Source: Blautia luti
GTDB taxonomy: Bacteria; Bacillota; Clostridia; Lachnospirales; Lachnospiraceae
Assembly: GCF_013304735.1 (NCBI RefSeq)
Contig: NZ_JAAITI010000016.1
Location: 1 to 64,000, forward strand
Reading direction: 5' to 3'
DNA length: 64,000 nt
Shown here: positions 34,902 to 44,305 of the stretch, piece by piece
How positions within the stretch are numbered: position 1 is the stretch's first letter
Layout of the letters: every line of letters begins with the position of its first letter
The notes under the pieces: model-generated
Told to the model about the DNA's origin: nothing
What the model saw: only the letters and a program-made list of their open reading frames with translations
The model's database searches: none
Translations under genes and position numbers: made by a program

Positions 34902-35174
34902 TTATACTCGATGCATCATGTTAAAAATATCTTCATGCTGGCAGTGGATCACTACGCCGATCTCTTTGCCAAGATTCTCAAGCTCTTTTGCAAGTGTGCC
35001 GCCGTCTTTTTCACATTTTGCTGTGTCTGCGATCATCATCATGTTGAAGTACCCCTGAACGATGGTCTGAGAAATATCCAGAATGTTAACCTGATTCTCT
35101 GCAAGGTATGTACAAACCTTTGCGATAATTCCTACTGTGTCATTTCCTACTACTGTGATAATTGTCTTCTTCAT
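34902..35174 (-). CDS. ACT-domain protein (UPF0237)
   Basis: 90 residues that form one free-standing ACT domain: KTIITVVGNDTVGIIAKVC, then NILDISQTIVQGYFNMMMI. ACT domains bind amino acids or purines. The glycine-containing turn VGNDTVGI is where ligands bind. Paired with the DUF711 gene downstream, which it likely regulates allosterically; the ligand is unknown. Confidence 0.85.
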   Translation of the reverse strand: MKKTIITVVGNDTVGIIAKVCTYLAENQVNILDISQTIVQGYFNMMMIADTAKCEKDGGTLAKELENLGKEIGVVIHCQHEDIFNMMHRV

Positions 35175-35187
35175 CGTTTTTTCCTTT

Positions 35188-35985
35188 CTACACTGTGATT
35201 ATTTCTGATATGTGATCCCTCTTCGCTACCTGGATCTTAAAATCCCTGGAACGGTACGGGTTGTCACCAAGTGTCACCTCCGAGCACACAGTCTCGTAGG
35301 CAAGTTCTTCATAGTTGTTTTCTCTGCTTAAATGGCCGAGAAAAACCGCCTTCAAATTATCATGAAGGATCCTACAAAGCAGGCGGCCTGCATTCTCATT
35401 GGAGAGATGGCCTCTGTCTCCTAAGATTCTCTGTTTCAGATAATAAGGGTATTTTCCAACCTGGAGCATGCGGATGTCGTGGTTGGCTTCCAGAAGCACC
35501 GCATCCAGATTCTCCAGATTTTTTACAATGTAATCGTTATATTTTCCAAGGTCTGTGGCAATACCCACAGAATGTTCTCCGCATTCCAGGCGGTAACCTA
35601 CCGGCTGTGCCGCATCGTGAGGAATGGTAAAAGGATTTACTGTCAGATCTTTAATCTCAAACGGCTCATCTTCCCGGATCTCGTGGATCAGCCCCTCCGG
35701 CATTTTTCCAAGGGATTTCATCCGAAGCATGGCGTCTGCAGTCCCGCCTGTGGTGTAGATGGGAATTCCGTATTTTCTGGAAATCACTCCCAGGCCCTTG
35801 ATATGGTCGGAATGTTCATGGGTGATCAGGATTCCGTCCACGTCTTTCCCGGTAAGATCCAGGGAATTCAGGCCTTTTTCGATGCTCTTCCCGCTGATCC
35901 CCACATCTACCAGGACATGTGCCTCCTCAGAGCCCACATAGATACAGTTGCCACTGCTTCCGCTGGCAATACTACAAAGTCTCAT
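35188..35985 (-). CDS. MBL-fold metallohydrolase, YycJ/WalJ-like
   Basis: 265 residues. The metal motif THEHSDHIKGL, a beta-strand start MRLCSIASGSSGNCIYVG, DVGISGKS, and later EANHDIRML and LSNENAGRL match YycJ/WalJ, a 5'-3' exonuclease-like metallo-beta-lactamase. In Bacillus walJ ends the walRK operon; here it lies behind coaE with a 14-base overlap, so the walK connection is not seen. The active site is intact. Confidence 0.85.
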   Translation of the reverse strand: MRLCSIASGSSGNCIYVGSEEAHVLVDVGISGKSIEKGLNSLDLTGKDVDGILITHEHSDHIKGLGVISRKYGIPIYTTGGTADAMLRMKSLGKMPEGLIHEIREDEPFEIKDLTVNPFTIPHDAAQPVGYRLECGEHSVGIATDLGKYNDYIVKNLENLDAVLLEANHDIRMLQVGKYPYYLKQRILGDRGHLSNENAGRLLCRILHDNLKAVFLGHLSRENNYEELAYETVCSEVTLGDNPYRSRDFKIQVAKRDHISEIITV

Positions 35986-36571
35986 TTCTCTCTATCCCTT
36001 CTCTGATCTGTCTCCGGGTATCCGAAAGATCTCCATTGTTTTCGATTACATAATCCGTATGTTCTCTGAAAACCTGGTCGGATACCTGGTTTCGGATAAT
36101 GCCAAGAGATTTCTCCCTGGAATAGCCGCGGCTTTCCATCAGGCGCTGGATCCGGATCTCTTCTTCTGTATACACATACCAGACTTCATCACAGAATTCC
36201 TGATAATTTTCTTCCAGAAAAAGGGCAGCCTCCACAACGCAGATTCCTCTTCCCGCTTCCTTCTGTTCTCCAAGAAGACGGAGGATTCTCTGTTTTACGG
36301 CCGGATGAATGATCCCGTTTAATTTCAAAAGCATATCCTTATCTGTGAATACTACATCAGAAATCCTTCTCCGGTCAATAGTTTTATCTTTTTTTATGAT
36401 TTCTTTTCCAAACAATGCGATCACCGCATCGTAACATTCTTCTCCCGGTTCCATCAAAATATGGCCAAGCTGGTCTGCCTGAATCACATATGCCTGAAAC
36501 TCTTCTTCCAGGATTCCAAGTACTGTACTTTTTCCGGCGCCTACTCCGCCGGTTACTCCGATCACTCTCAT
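35972..36571 (-). CDS. coaE: Dephospho-CoA kinase
   Basis: 199 residues. Last step of coenzyme A synthesis: ATP-dependent phosphorylation of the ribose 3'-hydroxyl. P-loop GGVGAGKSTV (residues 7-16), then QADQLGHILMEPG with the catalytic Asp, and the lid RLMESRGYSREKSLG. It begins immediately after the polA stop codon, the common polA-coaE arrangement. Confidence 0.95.
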   Translation of the reverse strand: MRVIGVTGGVGAGKSTVLGILEEEFQAYVIQADQLGHILMEPGEECYDAVIALFGKEIIKKDKTIDRRRISDVVFTDKDMLLKLNGIIHPAVKQRILRLLGEQKEAGRGICVVEAALFLEENYQEFCDEVWYVYTEEEIRIQRLMESRGYSREKSLGIIRNQVSDQVFREHTDYVIENNGDLSDTRRQIREGIERNETL

Positions 36572-39217
36572 TTATTTCGCCTCATACCAGCTGTCGCCCT
36601 GATGCATATCCACGTCAAGTTCCACTGCAAGATCTGCGGCTCCCTTCATCTCTTCTTCCAGAATGCGGGAAACGATCTCGATTTCTTCCTTCTTTGTCTC
36701 GATCAGAAGCTCATCGTGTACCTGAAGCACCAGTCTTGAGCACAGGCCTTCTTTTTTCATTCGTTCATAAACATGGTTCATGGCGATCTTGATGATGTCC
36801 GCCGCTGTTCCCTGGATCGGGGAATTCATAGCCACACGCTCGCCGAAAGAACGCTGCATGAAATTGCTGGATTTCAGTTCCGGCACCGGTCTTCTTCTGC
36901 CAAACATAGTCGTTACGTAACCGTGTTCTTTTCCGTCTTTTACCAGACCATCCAGAAATCCCTTGATCTTCGGGTAAGTTTCGAAATATTTTTCGATGTA
37001 GGCTGCTGCCTCTTTTCTGGTAATACTTAAATCCTGGCTCAGTCCGAAAGAACTGATTCCATACACGATTCCGAAGTTTACAGCCTTGGCATTTCGTCTC
37101 TGAAGCGGTGTCACCTCATCAAGGGGCACATGGAATACCTGGGATGCGGTAAGGCGGTGAATATCCTCTGCCTCCCGGTAAGCCTGGATCAGTTTTTCAT
37201 CTCCGGACATATGGGCCAGCACACGAAGCTCGATCTGGGAATAATCTGCATCCAGAAATACAAATCCTTCCTCCGGCACAAAAACCTTACGGATCAGTCT
37301 TCCCAGTTCCATACGTACCGGAATATTCTGAAGATTCGGATCTGTGCTGCTGATACGTCCGGTCGCCGTGATAGTCTGGTTGAAAGTGGAGTGAATTCGT
37401 CCATCTTCTCCGATCACATTTCCAAGTCCGTCTGCATAAGTGGATTTCAGTTTGGTCAACTGACGATACTCCAGAATATCTTTTACAATGGCATGATCCG
37501 GCGCCAGTTTATCCAGGATATCCGCTGCTGTGGAGTAACCGGTCTTGGTCTTCTTTCCGCCGGGAAGTCCCATTTTTTCAAAAAGAATCACGCCCAGCTG
37601 TTTCGGGGAATTGATATTAAATTCCTCCCCTGCTTCCTGCCAGATGGTTTTTTCCAGCTCCTGGATACGGACTTTGAGTTTTTCGCCGTAACTTTTAAGT
37701 TCTTCCCCTTTAACGGAAATTCCCCATTTTTCCATGGAATCCAGAGTAAAGACAAGAGGAAGTTCGATCTCATCATAAACCTTACGCATGCCTGTTTCGT
37801 CCAGTTTTTCAAGGAGAACACCCCGGGCCATGCATGGCACAAACGCCTGATAGCAGGCATAGTTTCCAAGACCCTCCATCTCTTCTTCCCAGGCTTTTTT
37901 CAGGGAAGTTTTCCCAAGAAGGTCTTCTTTTGCCGGGAGCATCATGCCGTCCAGATATTCTCTGGCGATATCGTCATGGGTATAGGCAGACTTCAGAGGA
38001 TTCAGAAGATACGCCGCAACCCCTGCGTCAAAAACTTTCTCCGGATTTTCCAGAGGAACATGTTTAAGTACTGCTTTGATATCCATGGCACAGAGCAGCG
38101 TTCTGTCCGCCAGGGTTTTCAGCTTTCCGCAAAGGTAGTCTCCGGTAAGAAGTCCTCCCACCGGAATCTGATAGATTTCTTTTTCATCCAGGACCAGTCC
38201 CACGGTATACACCTGATCCGGGTCTGCAAGAACAGAAATACCCACCTGCTCCTTCCTGGCTGCTTTCTCAAACAGGGCCTCCACGCCGGAAAGATCATTG
38301 CAGGTAAAAAATTCCAGTTCCATGGAGGAATCCGCTGCAGTAACCGGGTCAAAACGGTTCAACATATTCTTAAATTCCAGTCGTTTGCACAGTTCATAAG
38401 CTTCCGGAGTATAGGGATTCTCCACTTTCGCTTTTTCGTAGGAGAATTCCAGGGGACTGTCTGTGTTGATAGTTGCGAGTTCTTTGGAAAGCTGTGCCAT
38501 ATCATAATGTTCACGGAGAGATTCTTTTGCCTTATTGGGCTTTACTTCTTCCAGATGTTCATGGGCATTCTCAATGGAACCGAACTGCACGATCATCTTG
38601 GTTGCGGTTTTTTCTCCAACGCCCGGAATTCCCGGGATATTATCGGAACTGTCCCCCATCAGAGCTTTCAGTTCTATGATCTGTGGCGGCGTTACCTGAT
38701 ATTTCTCAATCACTTCCGCGGTATGGTAATTCTCAATGGTGGTCTTCCCCCGAACCGTCTTCGGAAGCCGGATCAGTACCTTATCTGTGGCAAGCTGAAG
38801 GAGGTCCCGGTCTCCGGAAAGAATGGTGACATCCATGCCTTTCGCTTCACTTCTTCTGGCAACCGTTCCAAGAAGATCATCTGCTTCATAGCCTTCCATA
38901 AACATCATATTGATTCCCATGGCGGAAAGCATCTCCTTGATCAGAGGAACCTGTTCCCGAAGCTCCTCCGGCATAGGTTTCCGGGTGCCTTTATAAGCTT
39001 CATAGCGCTTATGTCGGAATGTCGGTGCACTCAGGTCAAAAGCAACGGTAAGGTACTCCGGTTTCTCTTCCTCCATGATCCTGAACATAATGTTCAGAAA
39101 TCCATATACCGCTCCTGTATGGCGTCCTTCTGCATTGGTAAGATCCGGAAGTCCATAAAACGCCCGGTTCAGAATGCTGTGTCCGTCAATCAGTAATATT
39201 TTTTCACTCAAAATCAA
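36572..39217 (-). CDS. polA: DNA polymerase I
   Basis: 881 residues. Residues 1-~290 are the 5'-3' exonuclease/flap domain (LLIDGHSILNRAFYGL, GYEADDLLGT, LSGDRDLLQLA). Residues ~300-460 have the 3'-5' exonuclease fold, but the catalytic DxE reads GISVLADPD and other acids are missing, so proofreading is probably lost, as in Bacillus PolA. Residues ~480-881 are polymerase: DADYSQIELRVLAHMSGD (motif A), RRNAKAVNFGIVYGIS (motif B), LQVHDELLIE (motif C). The start overlaps the preceding gene by 4 bases. Confidence 0.97.
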   Translation of the reverse strand: MILSEKILLIDGHSILNRAFYGLPDLTNAEGRHTGAVYGFLNIMFRIMEEEKPEYLTVAFDLSAPTFRHKRYEAYKGTRKPMPEELREQVPLIKEMLSAMGINMMFMEGYEADDLLGTVARRSEAKGMDVTILSGDRDLLQLATDKVLIRLPKTVRGKTTIENYHTAEVIEKYQVTPPQIIELKALMGDSSDNIPGIPGVGEKTATKMIVQFGSIENAHEHLEEVKPNKAKESLREHYDMAQLSKELATINTDSPLEFSYEKAKVENPYTPEAYELCKRLEFKNMLNRFDPVTAADSSMELEFFTCNDLSGVEALFEKAARKEQVGISVLADPDQVYTVGLVLDEKEIYQIPVGGLLTGDYLCGKLKTLADRTLLCAMDIKAVLKHVPLENPEKVFDAGVAAYLLNPLKSAYTHDDIAREYLDGMMLPAKEDLLGKTSLKKAWEEEMEGLGNYACYQAFVPCMARGVLLEKLDETGMRKVYDEIELPLVFTLDSMEKWGISVKGEELKSYGEKLKVRIQELEKTIWQEAGEEFNINSPKQLGVILFEKMGLPGGKKTKTGYSTAADILDKLAPDHAIVKDILEYRQLTKLKSTYADGLGNVIGEDGRIHSTFNQTITATGRISSTDPNLQNIPVRMELGRLIRKVFVPEEGFVFLDADYSQIELRVLAHMSGDEKLIQAYREAEDIHRLTASQVFHVPLDEVTPLQRRNAKAVNFGIVYGISSFGLSQDLSITRKEAAAYIEKYFETYPKIKGFLDGLVKDGKEHGYVTTMFGRRRPVPELKSSNFMQRSFGERVAMNSPIQGTAADIIKIAMNHVYERMKKEGLCSRLVLQVHDELLIETKKEEIEIVSRILEEEMKGAADLAVELDVDMHQGDSWYEAK

Positions 39218-39561
39218 ATTCCCTCCTTCAGTTCCAGAATCACGAAAATGAGAAAGATCACCAGTGCTGCGATCAGAACGCAGAAAGCTGCTGCCGCAAT
39301 TGCTCTGCGGATTTTTCTTCTGCGGATATATCTCCTGGATTTCCGGATATCCTCCTCCAGAAGTTCCTTAAAGTCCAGAACGGAATCCTCCTGTTTCTCA
39401 TCCAGCTGCTGCATGGCTTTATGCACAATGAAATATGTGGCAAGCTCATCGTAGCAGGAGGAACAGTTCTCTATATGTTCCAGAAAATCCTCCAGATCAT
39501 TTAACGGCAGCGTATGATTGATATACTTGTTAACCATTCCCTCTGCAATACGACAATTCAT
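39214..39561 (-). CDS. Putative zinc-finger (anti-sigma-like) membrane protein
   Basis: 115 residues. The N-terminal ~45 residues resemble the zf-HC2/anti-sigma zinc-binding module (HIENCSSCYDELA; HxxxCxxC), then a charged helical linker and one C-terminal transmembrane helix (AIAAAAFCVLIAALVIFLIF). Such proteins usually hold an ECF sigma factor at the membrane, but no sigma gene is adjacent; instead it opens the polA operon. Either its partner is elsewhere, or it serves a different membrane-linked role. Function not known. Confidence 0.65.
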   Translation of the reverse strand: MNCRIAEGMVNKYINHTLPLNDLEDFLEHIENCSSCYDELATYFIVHKAMQQLDEKQEDSVLDFKELLEEDIRKSRRYIRRRKIRRAIAAAAFCVLIAALVIFLIFVILELKEGI

Positions 39562-39602
39562 ATTTTTCCCTCTCTTTGCTGCTTCGTAACGTTAATGCTA
39601 TC

Positions 39603-39631
39603 ATTATAGCGAATTAAACGGTGAATGACAA
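39603..39631 (-). promoter_or_regulatory. Promoter of the polA operon
   Basis: TTGTCA (39626-39631), 17-base spacer, TATAAT (39603-39608) on the minus strand. The -35 box occupies the same bases as the -35 of the divergent degV promoter. Confidence 0.8.
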
Positions 39632-39653
39632 GGGCGGTTTCCTGTGGTATACT
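39625..39653 (+). promoter_or_regulatory. Promoter of degV
   Basis: ATGACA (39625-39630), 17-base spacer, TATACT (39648-39653) with an upstream TGTGG that could act as extended -10. It shares five of six -35 bases with the minus-strand promoter. Confidence 0.65.
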
Positions 39654-39725
39654 TGAAGTATCCCGGGCAGTTCCCTTACAAAGCATCTGCCCCGGTCAAA
39701 AATCCGAACAGGGAGGATCCATATT

Positions 39726-40595
39726 ATGAAATCTATCGCAATTGTTACAGACAGTAACTGCGGCATGTCACCTGCCCAGGCAAACGAACTTGGCATCTAC
39801 ATGCTCCCAATGCCATTTTTTATAGATGATAAAGAATATCTGGAAGACATTGACATGAACCAGGCACAGTTCTTCCAGCACCTCGAACAGAATCCCAGTT
39901 GCAGGGTTTCCACCTCACAGCCCACACCGGAATCGGTCACTACCCTCTGGGACAAACTTCTCAAAGACTATGACGAGATCGTACATATTCCCATGTCCAG
40001 CGGCCTTTCCAGTTCCATGCAGACTGCCCACATGCTTGCAGAAGATTACGACGGCCATGTACGTGTGGTAAACAACCAGAGAATCTCCGGAACTTTACGC
40101 TACTCTGCCATCGAAGCCATCCAGCAGGCCAAAAACGGCCTCTCCGCCGATGAGATCGGAACCTGGCTGGAAGAAACCCGTTTCGACTCCAGCATCTACA
40201 TCACCGTGGCAACCCTGAAATACCTGAAACAGGGTGGACGCATCACCCCTGCAGCTGCAGCCATCGGAACCATGCTTCGCCTGAAACCGGTTCTGCAGAT
40301 TCAGGGCGAAAAACTGGACGCCTTCTCCAAAGCCCGCACCATGACCCAGGCCAAAAACACCATGACCAAAGCCATCAAAGATGATATTGCAAACCGCTTC
40401 GGAGAAAAGATCAACCTGGATGTCATCCACTCCCACAATCTGGAAGCAGCTGAGAAATTCCGAAAAGAAGTCCTCACCAGCTTCCCGGGCATCGGTGAAG
40501 TCAATATCTTTCCACTGTCATTAAGCGTCTCCTGCCACATCGGCCCGGGAAGCCTGGCTCTCACCTGTTCTAAGGTACATCCGGAAATCTGGTAA
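39726..40595 (+). CDS. DegV family fatty-acid-binding protein
   Basis: 289 residues. DegV/FakB-type proteins bind a fatty acid and present it to the kinase FakA. Seen: IAIVTDSNCGMSPAQANELG, the binding loops SSGLSSSMQTAHMLAED and RISGTLRYSAIEAI, and TLKYLKQGGRITPAAAAIG. Preceded by GGGAGGATCC with good spacing. Codon use is notably rich in C-ending codons compared with neighbours. No fakA gene is in the window. Confidence 0.9.
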   Translation: MKSIAIVTDSNCGMSPAQANELGIYMLPMPFFIDDKEYLEDIDMNQAQFFQHLEQNPSCRVSTSQPTPESVTTLWDKLLKDYDEIVHIPMSSGLSSSMQTAHMLAEDYDGHVRVVNNQRISGTLRYSAIEAIQQAKNGLSADEIGTWLEETRFDSSIYITVATLKYLKQGGRITPAAAAIGTMLRLKPVLQIQGEKLDAFSKARTMTQAKNTMTKAIKDDIANRFGEKINLDVIHSHNLEAAEKFRKEVLTSFPGIGEVNIFPLSLSVSCHIGPGSLALTCSKVHPEIW

Positions 40596-40625
40596 ACAAT
40601 CTGAACAATTTATATTTTTACAACA

Positions 40626-40651
40626 AAAGCGGAGCCCCAGGGCCCCGCTTT
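40626..40651. terminator. Bidirectional terminator between degV and ftsH
   Basis: AAAGCGG/CCGCTTT with inner GCCC/GGGC forms a compact GC-rich stem between the two convergent stop codons. Confidence 0.75.
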
Positions 40652-40655
40652 CTTC

Positions 40656-42533
40656 CTACTGCCTTGTTTCATTTTCCTGAATTTCTTCAATCTCATCCGG
40701 TTTTTCATTCAGAATCTTCATAAACTCCTCACCAGTAATTGTTTCATGCTCATACAGATACTTGGCAATCTCATGAAGCTTTCCGATATTATCCGTCAGG
40801 ATCTTCGTAGCCTTCTCATGCTCCCGTCTCACAAGCTCCACAACCTTCTTATCCAGAAGCGTCTGCGTCTCAAAAGAACAGGTCAGGCTGGCATCTCCTC
40901 CAAGATACTGGTTGCTTACATTTTCCATGGCAACCATATCAAAATCATCACTCATACCATACCGACTGATCATCGCCCTGGCAATCTTGGTCGCCTGCTC
41001 AATATCATTGGATGCACCAGTGGTAATGGAATGGAAAATCAACTCCTCTGCTGCACGGCCACCTGTAAAAGTAGCGATCTTATTCTCAAGTTCTTCCTTG
41101 GACATCAGGAAATGTTCCTGCTCATCTACCTGCATGGTATAACCCAGCGCACCGGAAGTACGCGGAATGATCGTAATCTTATGGACCGGTGCAGAATCTG
41201 TCTGCTTGGCAGCAACCAGTGCATGTCCAACCTCATGATAGGAAACGATCAGTTTCTCCTTGTTGGAAAGCACACGGTTCTTCTTCTGATATCCGGCAAT
41301 AACAACTTCAATACTTTCTTCAAAATCCGCCTGTGTGGCAAATTTCCGTCCGTCACGGACTGCACGGAGAGCCGCCTCATTGACAATGTTGGCAAGTTCT
41401 GCACCGGAAGCCCCAACTGCAGCCTTGGCGATCTCGTCAAAACGGACACTGTCTGCGATCTTGATCTTCTTGGCATGGACTTTCAGGATCTCCTCACGTC
41501 CCTGCAGATCCGGAAGCTCAACCGGGATCCTTCTGTCAAAACGTCCCGGACGAAGAAGTGCCGGATCAAGGGAATCCGGTCTGTTGGTAGCCGCCAGGAT
41601 CACAACACCCTTGGAGCCGTCAAAACCGTCCATCTCCGTCAAAAGCTGGTTCAGTGTCTGTTCACGCTCATCGTTTCCACCGCCCATTCCAGATCCGTCA
41701 CGTTTCTTACCGATGGTATCAATCTCATCAATAAACACAATACATGGTGCTTTCTCATTGGCCTGTTTAAAAAGATCTCGAACCTTGGCAGCACCCATAC
41801 CAACAAACATCTCCACAAATTCCGAACCGGAAATGGAGAAAAACGGAACCTCTGCCTCGCCGGCAACAGCCTTGGCAAGAAGAGTTTTACCGGTTCCAGG
41901 AGGGCCCACAAGCAGGGCACCTTTTGGCATGGAAGCACCGATCTCTTTGTATTTCGCCGGGTTATGGAGGAAATCCACAATCTCCGTCAGAAGCTCCTTG
42001 GCTTCATCCTCGCCTGCCACGTCTGTAAATTTAATTCCTGTGGAGGACTTTACATAAACCTTGGCATTACTTTTACCAAAGGACATCATGCCTCCAGGGC
42101 CACCATTGCCCATGGAACTCATCATCTTCTTGCTGAGCCAGCGTCCCAGCAGAACAAAAATGGCAATCGGAAATACATATCCCAGGATCAGGGACAAAAG
42201 CAGGGACTGTCTCTGAGGTGCAGTACCCTCAATGCTTACACCTGCATCATAAAGATGGGATACAAGATCCTGATCATCTACCGATACGGTCTTACAGTAG
42301 ACATCATTCCCGTCTACTTTCATTGTGTAATAAATGTAATCAGAATCAATGGTTGCCTCATATACTTTTCCTCTGTCTACGGCTTTCAGGAAGGTGGTGT
42401 AATCGGTTTCCTTTACACTTCTCTCAGAAAGGGCAGGAAGAGCAAAAACATTCAGCAGAATAATAATTACGACCGCGATGATGTAATATACATACAACGG
42501 CCGCTTCTCTGGTTTCTTGGAATTCAGATTCAT
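40656..42533 (-). CDS. ftsH: ATP-dependent zinc metalloprotease FtsH
   Basis: 625 residues. Two membrane helices (~13-33 and ~110-130) flank a small extracytoplasmic domain. The AAA domain has Walker A GPPGTGKT (210-217), pore motif FVGMGA, Walker [13 protein letters not shown] and the second region of homology [19 protein letters not shown]. The protease has HEVGH. The hexamer degrades misfolded membrane and regulatory proteins. Start ATG behind GGAGGAG. A standard housekeeping copy, monocistronic. Confidence 0.97.
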   Translation of the reverse strand: MNLNSKKPEKRPLYVYYIIAVVIIILLNVFALPALSERSVKETDYTTFLKAVDRGKVYEATIDSDYIYYTMKVDGNDVYCKTVSVDDQDLVSHLYDAGVSIEGTAPQRQSLLLSLILGYVFPIAIFVLLGRWLSKKMMSSMGNGGPGGMMSFGKSNAKVYVKSSTGIKFTDVAGEDEAKELLTEIVDFLHNPAKYKEIGASMPKGALLVGPPGTGKTLLAKAVAGEAEVPFFSISGSEFVEMFVGMGAAKVRDLFKQANEKAPCIVFIDEIDTIGKKRDGSGMGGGNDEREQTLNQLLTEMDGFDGSKGVVILAATNRPDSLDPALLRPGRFDRRIPVELPDLQGREEILKVHAKKIKIADSVRFDEIAKAAVGASGAELANIVNEAALRAVRDGRKFATQADFEESIEVVIAGYQKKNRVLSNKEKLIVSYHEVGHALVAAKQTDSAPVHKITIIPRTSGALGYTMQVDEQEHFLMSKEELENKIATFTGGRAAEELIFHSITTGASNDIEQATKIARAMISRYGMSDDFDMVAMENVSNQYLGGDASLTCSFETQTLLDKKVVELVRREHEKATKILTDNIGKLHEIAKYLYEHETITGEEFMKILNEKPDEIEEIQENETRQ

Positions 42534-42607
42534 GCAGTCTCCTCCGTTATCTTATAGTATATTGCTATATCCACAGTGCTATATCAGGTGGTACAGCCTT
42601 GTAGCAC

Positions 42608-42636
42608 ACTCTACCACTTTTTTCAGTCAATTTCAA
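42608..42636 (-). promoter_or_regulatory. Candidate promoter of ftsH, overlapping an inverted repeat
   Basis: TTGAAA (42631-42636), 17-base spacer, TAGAGT (42608-42613), minus strand. The dyad GTGGTA/TACCAC (42592-42617) covers the -10 and start region and could be an operator; no CtsR- or CIRCE-like consensus is recognisable. Confidence 0.45.
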
Positions 42637-42712
42637 GGAGCCAGCCTCCGATTTCATAAACTTTTTAGAATTGAAAATATTTCCAAATAATCCCTTTATT
42701 CTGAAAAAATCC

Positions 42713-42741
42713 TTGCAAACCAACTAGTGCTGTGCTATTAT
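42713..42741 (+). promoter_or_regulatory. Promoter of the tRNA-Leu gene
   Basis: TTGCAA (42713-42718), 17-base spacer, TATTAT (42736-42741), 14 bases before the tRNA. Confidence 0.65.
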
Positions 42742-42754
42742 AATAAACGGTTAT

Positions 42755-42836
42755 GCCGCTGTGGCGGAATTGGCAGACGCACTTGACTCAAAATCAAGCG
42801 GAGCAATCCGTGCCGGTTCGAGTCCGGCCAGCGGCA
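42755..42836 (+). tRNA. tRNA-Leu (anticodon CAA)
   Basis: Acceptor arms GCCGCTG and CAGCGGC with discriminator A; D-arm GCGGAATTGGCAGACGC; anticodon stem CTTGA/TCAAG with loop CTCAAAA, giving anticodon CAA for UUG; long class II variable arm; T-arm CCGGTTCGAGTCCGG. CCA is not encoded. A terminator follows within 15 bases. Confidence 0.97.
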
Positions 42837-42846
42837 CTATCGTATA

Positions 42847-42880
42847 AGACCTGACGGAGAGATCTGTCAGGTCTTTGTCA
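42847..42880 (+). terminator. Terminator of the tRNA-Leu gene
   Basis: AGACCTGAC/GTCAGGTCT, perfect 9-base stem with a 10-base loop followed by TTGTC; U-tract modest. Confidence 0.65.
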
Positions 42881-42914
42881 TATAATACAAAAAATCACGA
42901 AAGGAACAAAAACA

Positions 42915-44288
42915 ATGGAAAAAGACAAAAGCTTTTTAGGTACAGAACCTGTGGGAAAGCTGCTTCTGCGTCTCGCACTTCCCACAGTAGCCGCACAGCT
43001 CATTAACATGCTCTACAACATTGTAGACCGTATCTACATTGGCCACATTCCCGGAAATGGTGCTCTTGCTCTTACCGGTGTAGGCGTCTGTATGCCACTT
43101 ATTATGGTAGTATCCGCGTTTGCCGCCCTTGTTGGAAATGGCGGCGCTCCCAGAGCCAGCATCTTTATGGGAAAAAATGAAACAGAAAAAGCCGAACAGA
43201 CCCTTGGAAACTGTTTTTCCATGCAGATCATCATCTCCCTGATCCTGACTACTATCCTGCTTCTCGGAAACCGCAGTTTTCTTCTTGCCTTCGGCGCCAG
43301 CGCAAACACCATCGACTATGCGGTAGGCTACATGAATATCTATGCAGTAGGAACCATCTTTGTACAGCTGACCCTTGGAATGAATAATTTCATCACAGCT
43401 CAGGGCTTCGCAAAAACAGGAATGCTCTCCGTACTGATCGGTGCAGTTTCCAATATTATCCTGGATCCGGTTTTTATTTTTGGGTTCCACATGGGTGTCC
43501 GGGGCGCTGCTCTGGCAACAGTAATCTCCCAGGCATTTTCCTGTATCTGGGTGCTCGCTTTCCTCTTTGGAAAAAAAACCTTCCTGCGGCTTCGAAAAAG
43601 CACCATGAAACTGAAAGCCGAAATTCTTCTGCCCTGTATGGCCCTTGGCTCTTCTCTCTTTGTCATGCAGCTCAGTGAAAGTATTATCTCCGTCTGCTAC
43701 AACTCTTCTCTTTTAAAATACGGCGGAGACATTGCAGTAGGAGCCATGACCATCCTCACCAGCGTTATGCAGTTTGCCATGCTTCCACTACAGGGACTTG
43801 GCCAGGGTGCACAGCCTATTATCAGTTACAACTACGGCGCGCGCAATGAAAAACGGGTCCGTTCCACATTTAAGCTTCTTGTAAAAACAAGCGTTTTGTA
43901 TTCTGTGATCCTGTGGCTGATCATTATGTTCTTCCCGCAGATCTTTGCCGGAATGTTTACTTCTGACAGCACACTGCTTGCCTTTACAAAAACAGCTCTC
44001 CGGATCTATATGGCTGTCGTATTTATGTTTGGAGTCCAGATTGCCTGCCAGATGACGTTTATCTCCCTTGGCAGAGCCAAAGATTCCATCATTGTGGCCA
44101 TCGTCCGGAAATTTGTACTGGTTATTCCGCTGATCTATATTCTACCCTGTATTTTCCGTACTAACCAGACAAATGCGGTTTATATGGCAGAACCAGTTGC
44201 AGATATCCTGGCTGTTACATTTACGGCTATTCTGTTTTCCTTTGAGTTTAAAAAAGCTCTGGCAGAAATTTCCGACAACCTGAAATAA
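42915..44288 (+). CDS. MATE family efflux transporter (second copy)
   Basis: 457 residues, about twelve hydrophobic helices. Seen: LLLRLALPTVAAQLINMLYN, VDRIYIGHIPGNGALALTGVG, AALVGNGGAPRASIFMGKN, and LPLQGLGQGAQPIISYNYGA, typical of the DinF/MepA-like subgroup. It differs from the MATE gene at 22.6-24.0 kb, so the two are not a recent duplication. Start ATG behind AAAGGAAC. It lies downstream of the tRNA terminator; a separate promoter was not identified. Confidence 0.88.
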   Translation: MEKDKSFLGTEPVGKLLLRLALPTVAAQLINMLYNIVDRIYIGHIPGNGALALTGVGVCMPLIMVVSAFAALVGNGGAPRASIFMGKNETEKAEQTLGNCFSMQIIISLILTTILLLGNRSFLLAFGASANTIDYAVGYMNIYAVGTIFVQLTLGMNNFITAQGFAKTGMLSVLIGAVSNIILDPVFIFGFHMGVRGAALATVISQAFSCIWVLAFLFGKKTFLRLRKSTMKLKAEILLPCMALGSSLFVMQLSESIISVCYNSSLLKYGGDIAVGAMTILTSVMQFAMLPLQGLGQGAQPIISYNYGARNEKRVRSTFKLLVKTSVLYSVILWLIIMFFPQIFAGMFTSDSTLLAFTKTALRIYMAVVFMFGVQIACQMTFISLGRAKDSIIVAIVRKFVLVIPLIYILPCIFRTNQTNAVYMAEPVADILAVTFTAILFSFEFKKALAEISDNLK

Positions 44289-44305
44289 CAAAATCCAGTT
44301 CACAG

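Noticed and set aside
37130-39196. Open frame of 688 codons on the plus strand, antisense to polA
   Set aside because: It is the mirror of the polA coding frame, shows no domain and no ribosome binding site, and polA is unmistakable.
40746-42557. Open frame of 603 codons antisense to ftsH
   Set aside because: Cysteine- and histidine-rich nonsense composition typical of antisense frames; ftsH motifs fix the coding strand.
22608-44288. The two MATE genes as a recent duplication
   Set aside because: The proteins differ throughout; they belong to different MATE subgroups.
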